This document shows positions 5,569-9,364 of a stretch of DNA of 9,364 nt, piece after piece (the stretch's first letter is position 1; the number at the start of each line of letters is the position of its first letter). The notes under the pieces are model-generated. The model ran no database searches. It saw nothing but the letters and a program-made list of their open reading frames with translations, and was not told the origin of the DNA. The position numbers were made by a program, and so were the translations under genes. The stretch comes from Anaerolineales bacterium (GTDB taxonomy: Bacteria > Chloroflexota > Anaerolineae > Anaerolineales > E44-bin32): positions 1 through 9,364 of the forward strand of contig JAGLGG010000009.1 of NCBI GenBank assembly GCA_023144145.1, written 5' to 3'.

Positions 5569-8500
5569 CCGAAAATAGTGACGATAAGACTGAGCTTGAA
5601 GACGATGATTCCAATAATATCTCTTCCGCTCCGTCGGATCAGCCCCCGAATCAATCTGAACCAGGCGATCATCTTTCACCTCCATCCGATGAGGAAGAGA
5701 ATCAGCCTCCCATTGACGCGTCCAAATTGGGTCTCGGTGGACAAGAATCTGGCGATCTTGACCCCGGAATTGATGATGTGATCCACATGGAGAGTGATCC
5801 AGAACGCGTCACTCAAGGATCACTTGAGCCAATCCAGGCTTCCCCAGAAAATCTTGAACATACTCCTGTCGATCCGGACTACGGTGGAGTTGAAGAAGAG
5901 CAGGAATCCTCAGATAAGCTGCAAGAAGTTATCCTTCCTCCTGAATTCTTGAATATAGAGGTTGATCTTTCTCATGAGGATCCTGAGCAGGAGAGATTAG
6001 AAACTGCCTCGAGTGATTTCATTGATTGGGATTGGGAGCGTCTGAAGGGCGATCTAGGGCTAGCATCAGAGCCTCCTCCATCCAGTTCAGGTGCCACGGA
6101 GGGTGGGACCGATCGCTTTAGACGTTTAATTATTGGCGATCCGATTGAAAATGATGAGGATGAGAAATTCGAGAAACTTTCCACACGTCACCCAACCGGG
6201 GCGCCCGAAAAAACCGGTGGCTGGTATGCTGATGAAATCCACGAAACTGAGGAAATAGAACAAACTCCCACTTCCCAACCTCGGGTAAGTTCGCAATTCG
6301 GTGAGGAATCCTTAGATGATACGCCGAGAAGTCTGGGCAGACGGAAGAAATCCCCCATCCTACCAAAACGAGTGCCCGAAAGGGATTTAGGAGCAACCCA
6401 GGTAAGTCGATCAGCATATTCACCAGTTTCTGCTCCACCGCCTCCTTCCCGAAAATTGCGATCACGATTGTGGGGAGAGCTGAGTGGATGTGGTGGTTGT
6501 CTTGTGCGCATGGGTATTCTCGGAATTTTCATCATTATCGCCTTAGTCATCGCAATTGCCTCCTTCACCCTATATCAATATTCGATACTTGCCGCGAGCC
6601 TCCCATCTGTGGAGGATCTTCAAGATCGCGCAGCTCAGTTTGAAACTACTCGAATTCTCGATCGAGATGGAAATCTTCTTTACGAGATTCTCGATCCTCA
6701 GGCAGGGCGGCGTACGTATGTGCCTCTGGATGAGGTCTCACCCTATTTGGTCGCGGCAATAATTTCAACAGAAGATTCCCAGTTTTACAGCCACCCCGGT
6801 TTTGATCCTTGGGGCATAGTGCGAGGCTATGTGCAGAATGTGCAAGAAGGTGAAATCGTCTCTGGTTCTTCAACCATCACACAGCAAATCGCTCGCAGTC
6901 TTGTTCTCGATCCCACCGAACGATCACAACGGACTGCACTGCGAAAGATACGTGAAGTCCTACTCGCCCAGGAGATCACCCGCCGCTACTCGAAAGACGA
7001 AATTCTGGAGCTTTACCTTAATCAATCCTATTTTGGGAATCTCGCCTACGGCGTTGAAGCTGCGGCAGAGACCTATTTCAATACCACTGCCGATAGGCTG
7101 ACGCTCTCACAAGCTTCTTTCCTTGCTGGTCTCGTCCAAGCGCCCTCGGTCTATGACATCTTCACCAACAGGGATGCAACCCTCGTACGACATCAGCAAG
7201 TGCTCTCTTTGATGATCAAAACTAGCAATGAGCAGGGCTGCATTTTCGTGAGTAACAACCCCCAGCCCATGTGTGTTTCTCAAGTAGAAGCCGGAACTGC
7301 CGCGGCTGAGATCGAAAACTACGAGTTTTCGCCCGTCAGAATTGGAATTCGGTTCCCACATTGGGTCACATACATCCGCTTTGAACTTGAACAGCTTTAC
7401 GATCCTCAAACCATTTACCGCTCTGGTTTCACCGTCTATACGACATTGGATCCCTACTTACAAGAGCAGGCTCAAGAGATCATCAGCCAGCAGGTTGAGA
7501 CCCTCGCCGATCGAAATGCGATGGACGGCGCACTGGTAGCAATCCGTCCCAGTACTGGTGAGATTTTGGCCATGGTTGGGTCGGCAGATTTTTATAACGA
7601 GGAAATCGATGGACAGGTGAACATGGCCATCCGCCCTCGACAGCCTGGTTCTTCGATCAAGCCCATCACCTATGTCGCCGCATTCGAGAAGGGTTGGACC
7701 CCGGCAACATTGATTTGGGACGTCTATTCAGAGTTTCCACCTTCCGGCAATCCAAGCGATCCACGTCCACCCTACAAACCAAAAAATTATGACCGAAGAT
7801 ACCATGGGCCGGTTACTGTTCGATCTGCACTCGCGAATTCCTATAACATACCTGCTGTGAAAGCTCTGGATTTTGTGGGCGTGTACGATGATCCGCTCAC
7901 ACCGGAAAGGGATGGTTTCATTTCCATCGCCGAGCGTATGGGGATCACCTCCCTCACCAGCGAAGAGTATGGACTGGCGCTTACATTAGGCGGAGGCGAA
8001 GTAACCCTGCTCGAAATGACAAGTGCATTCACAAACTTTTCCAACACCGGGCTACGAATTCCTTATTATTCCATTAGTCGAATTGTCGATCATACTGGGG
8101 AACAGGTCTACGAGTACGAAATTCCAGCTGGCGAACAAGTAATCCGGCCAGAACACGCATACTTAATCACATCAATTCTTTCGGATAACAATGCTAGAAC
8201 ACCGGGCTTTGGTGCAAATTCTGTGCTCCGACTTCCCTTCGAAGCCGCGGCCAAAACAGGTACATCTGAGGATTACACAGACAGTTGGACCGTTGGTTAC
8301 ACCCCCGATGTCACAGTGGGTGTTTGGATAGGAAATGCCGATCACTCCCCAATGCAAAACCTCTCCGGTTTAAGAGGAGCTGGCCCAGCTTGGAATGAGT
8401 TCATGCAAGTAATAATCGAGGACCTCACTGGCGGTTTCCCCCGAAACTTCATTCCACCAGCCGGTATTATGGAGAAAGCAATATGTGCCATTTCTGGTGC

Positions 8501-9296
8501 AGAACCATCCGAATGGTGCCCCTCGCACCGGGTCGAGATATTCGCATTCGACCAACCTCCCCTCACAAAAGATCAGGATCTCTGGCAGAGGGTTTGGGTG
8601 GATAGTTGGACGTTGCGACTTGCCTCGGCTGACTGCCCTGATCACGCCAAAGAAAAATTAGGCCTTGATGTGCGCGACGCTTGGGGGCGCAGATGGATCG
8701 AGGAAGAGCAAGCCGGCAAAGATTGGGCTGAACAAATGGGATTTACTGAAGACAACCTGTACTTCGTCCCGACAGAATCCTGTTCGCAAGATAGCCCTAG
8801 ACCTATTGTTTTACTCACTGGGCCCGAGGAGAGCTCAACAATATCGCAAGGACCAATCGATATATTTGGCAAGGTAAACGCAACAGGCAACTTCAAAGAT
8901 TGGGTGCTTCAATACGGACTCGGATTCAATCCGAGCAACTGGACCAGAATCAAATGGAGCGATATAGCTCACGAACAATCTGTGAAGTTGATGGAGTGGG
9001 ATCCGCAAGAACTTGGAAATGGCGCGGTAACACTAAGATTGATCGTGCGAAGCCAAGACGGTGGCAATGCTGAAGATCGCCTGCATTTATATCTCAATCT
9101 ACCTACACCCACGCCAACGGTTACCCCTACTCCGACGATCACTGTCACACCCACAACATCACCAACCCCTACGCCCTCCCTCACCCCTACGCCCTCGCCA
9201 ACCCCAACACCATCTATTACGCCTACACCGTCACAGACCCCAACACCTTCACAGACCGCCAGTCCAACACCATCTCCTACTGACACATCGGAGTGA
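5565..9296 (+). CDS. Class A penicillin-binding protein (PBP1A-like) with long acidic N-terminal tail and PT-rich C-terminal tail
   Basis: This bifunctional peptidoglycan synthase polymerises lipid II and cross-links stem peptides outside the membrane. Layout of its 1243 residues: 1-255 is disordered-looking and acidic (67 Asp/Glu against 15 Lys/Arg in the first 250); 256-302 is basic and proline-rich; C309-G-G-C312 borders the membrane; about 313-338 is the single transmembrane helix; about 350-535 is the GT51 transglycosylase with E403 in TEDSQFYSHPG and GSSTITQQIARSL at 434-446; about 620-950 is the transpeptidase with S696-x-x-K699, S759-Y-N761 and K897-T-G-T900; about 1080-1178 is a beta domain; and 1180-1243 is a Pro/Thr/Ser tail. 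All active-site motifs are intact. Class A enzymes usually have a short cytoplasmic tail and 700-900 residues in total. The ATG at 5565 follows an in-frame stop (5562-5564), the next in-frame Met is at residue 75, and there is no good ribosome binding site, so coupling to an upstream short frame is possible. Confidence 0.95.
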   Translation: MTENSDDKTELEDDDSNNISSAPSDQPPNQSEPGDHLSPPSDEEENQPPIDASKLGLGGQESGDLDPGIDDVIHMESDPERVTQGSLEPIQASPENLEHTPVDPDYGGVEEEQESSDKLQEVILPPEFLNIEVDLSHEDPEQERLETASSDFIDWDWERLKGDLGLASEPPPSSSGATEGGTDRFRRLIIGDPIENDEDEKFEKLSTRHPTGAPEKTGGWYADEIHETEEIEQTPTSQPRVSSQFGEESLDDTPRSLGRRKKSPILPKRVPERDLGATQVSRSAYSPVSAPPPPSRKLRSRLWGELSGCGGCLVRMGILGIFIIIALVIAIASFTLYQYSILAASLPSVEDLQDRAAQFETTRILDRDGNLLYEILDPQAGRRTYVPLDEVSPYLVAAIISTEDSQFYSHPGFDPWGIVRGYVQNVQEGEIVSGSSTITQQIARSLVLDPTERSQRTALRKIREVLLAQEITRRYSKDEILELYLNQSYFGNLAYGVEAAAETYFNTTADRLTLSQASFLAGLVQAPSVYDIFTNRDATLVRHQQVLSLMIKTSNEQGCIFVSNNPQPMCVSQVEAGTAAAEIENYEFSPVRIGIRFPHWVTYIRFELEQLYDPQTIYRSGFTVYTTLDPYLQEQAQEIISQQVETLADRNAMDGALVAIRPSTGEILAMVGSADFYNEEIDGQVNMAIRPRQPGSSIKPITYVAAFEKGWTPATLIWDVYSEFPPSGNPSDPRPPYKPKNYDRRYHGPVTVRSALANSYNIPAVKALDFVGVYDDPLTPERDGFISIAERMGITSLTSEEYGLALTLGGGEVTLLEMTSAFTNFSNTGLRIPYYSISRIVDHTGEQVYEYEIPAGEQVIRPEHAYLITSILSDNNARTPGFGANSVLRLPFEAAAKTGTSEDYTDSWTVGYTPDVTVGVWIGNADHSPMQNLSGLRGAGPAWNEFMQVIIEDLTGGFPRNFIPPAGIMEKAICAISGAEPSEWCPSHRVEIFAFDQPPLTKDQDLWQRVWVDSWTLRLASADCPDHAKEKLGLDVRDAWGRRWIEEEQAGKDWAEQMGFTEDNLYFVPTESCSQDSPRPIVLLTGPEESSTISQGPIDIFGKVNATGNFKDWVLQYGLGFNPSNWTRIKWSDIAHEQSVKLMEWDPQELGNGAVTLRLIVRSQDGGNAEDRLHLYLNLPTPTPTVTPTPTITVTPTTSPTPTPSLTPTPSPTPTPSITPTPSQTPTPSQTASPTPSPTDTSE
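9102..9293 (+). repeat. Low-complexity Pro/Thr/Ser-coding tract
   Basis: The last 64 codons of the penicillin-binding protein are built from degenerate TPTPS-like units (PTPTPS, PTPSQT and variants). At DNA level the plus strand is C-rich and very poor in G, with short recurring pieces such as CCAACACCATCT and ACAGACC. It encodes an extended, probably surface-exposed tail, and such tracts readily change length by slippage. Confidence 0.85.
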
Positions 9297-9353
9297 AACT
9301 TTAAGCCCGAATACCTGAGGGCCGAAGGCCGAAGGCGCGGATGCCCAAGTTTC
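9295..9353 (+). repeat. Structured 3' element after the PBP gene
   Basis: An outer 7-base inverted repeat, GAAACTT (9295-9301) and AAGTTTC (9347-9353), encloses GGGC (9319-9322) paired with GCCC (9343-9346). Inside that lies the tandem GGCCGAA-GGCCGAA (9320-9333), which can itself form a GGCC-GAA-GGCC hairpin. A second GCCC (9305-9308) could compete for GGGC. The element overlaps the stop codon and has no clear T tract, so it is not a textbook terminator. It may be a terminator, a mRNA-protecting 3' structure or the edge of a repeat cut by the window end. Confidence 0.4.
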
Positions 9354-9364
9354 GAATCTCGCAG

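Noticed and set aside
9102..9293. CRISPR-like or minisatellite array
   Set aside because: Units are short, degenerate and in frame with a Pro/Thr/Ser protein tail; there are no regular spacers.
9319..9364. Possible 3' half of a tRNA (TTTCGAATC resembling a T loop)
   Set aside because: The bases flanking the TTCGAAT loop do not pair as a T stem, and no acceptor or anticodon arm can be found upstream; the preceding sequence is the PBP stop codon.

Overview
The window holds five protein genes plus one candidate leader peptide, in two divergent groups. It reads as bacterial chromosome; I see no phage, transposon, CRISPR or RNA gene. My best guess at the source is a member of the Chloroflexota (Anaerolineae-like). 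This rests on the style of the proteins: a class A penicillin-binding protein ending in a Pro/Thr/Ser 'PTPTP' tail, an (alpha/alpha)6 glycosidase of a type I associate with that group, and c-di-AMP receptor-like proteins outside Firmicutes. It is an inference, not a taxonomic result.

Minus-strand half (1-4916). Reading leftward from 4916, the first gene is a 798-residue cytoplasmic six-hairpin glycosidase related to GH63/MGH1-like enzymes. After a gap of about 300 bases comes a two-gene unit: a 634-residue CPA1/NhaP-type cation/proton antiporter, then an 88-residue DarA/PstA-type c-di-AMP receptor protein. The two genes overlap by four bases (GTGA). The antiporter itself ends in a second, full-length DarA-like domain. 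This pairing is the most striking item in the window. It suggests a cation/proton antiporter controlled by a PII-like nucleotide-sensing domain built into it, with a free partner of the same fold made from the same mRNA.

Plus-strand half (4992-9296). A MaoC-type hot-dog enoyl-CoA hydratase/dehydratase gene is followed by a possible 18-codon leader peptide, whose stop codon overlaps the start of a 1243-residue class A penicillin-binding protein. That protein has an unusual layout: about 300 mostly acidic cytoplasmic residues, a basic and CGGC-bearing stretch at the membrane, one transmembrane helix, intact GT51 and transpeptidase domains, a C-terminal beta domain, and a low-complexity Pro/Thr/Ser tail.

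The 75-base gap between the two halves carries two divergent promoters. The leftward one matches the sigma70 consensus well and would start the glycosidase mRNA at or next to its ATG (leaderless). The rightward one is an extended -10 with a normal ribosome binding site.

Loose themes are cell envelope synthesis (penicillin-binding protein) and cation/turgor balance (antiporter plus c-di-AMP receptor). In bacteria that use c-di-AMP these are physiologically linked, but no cyclase or phosphodiesterase gene is visible here, so the link is only suggestive.
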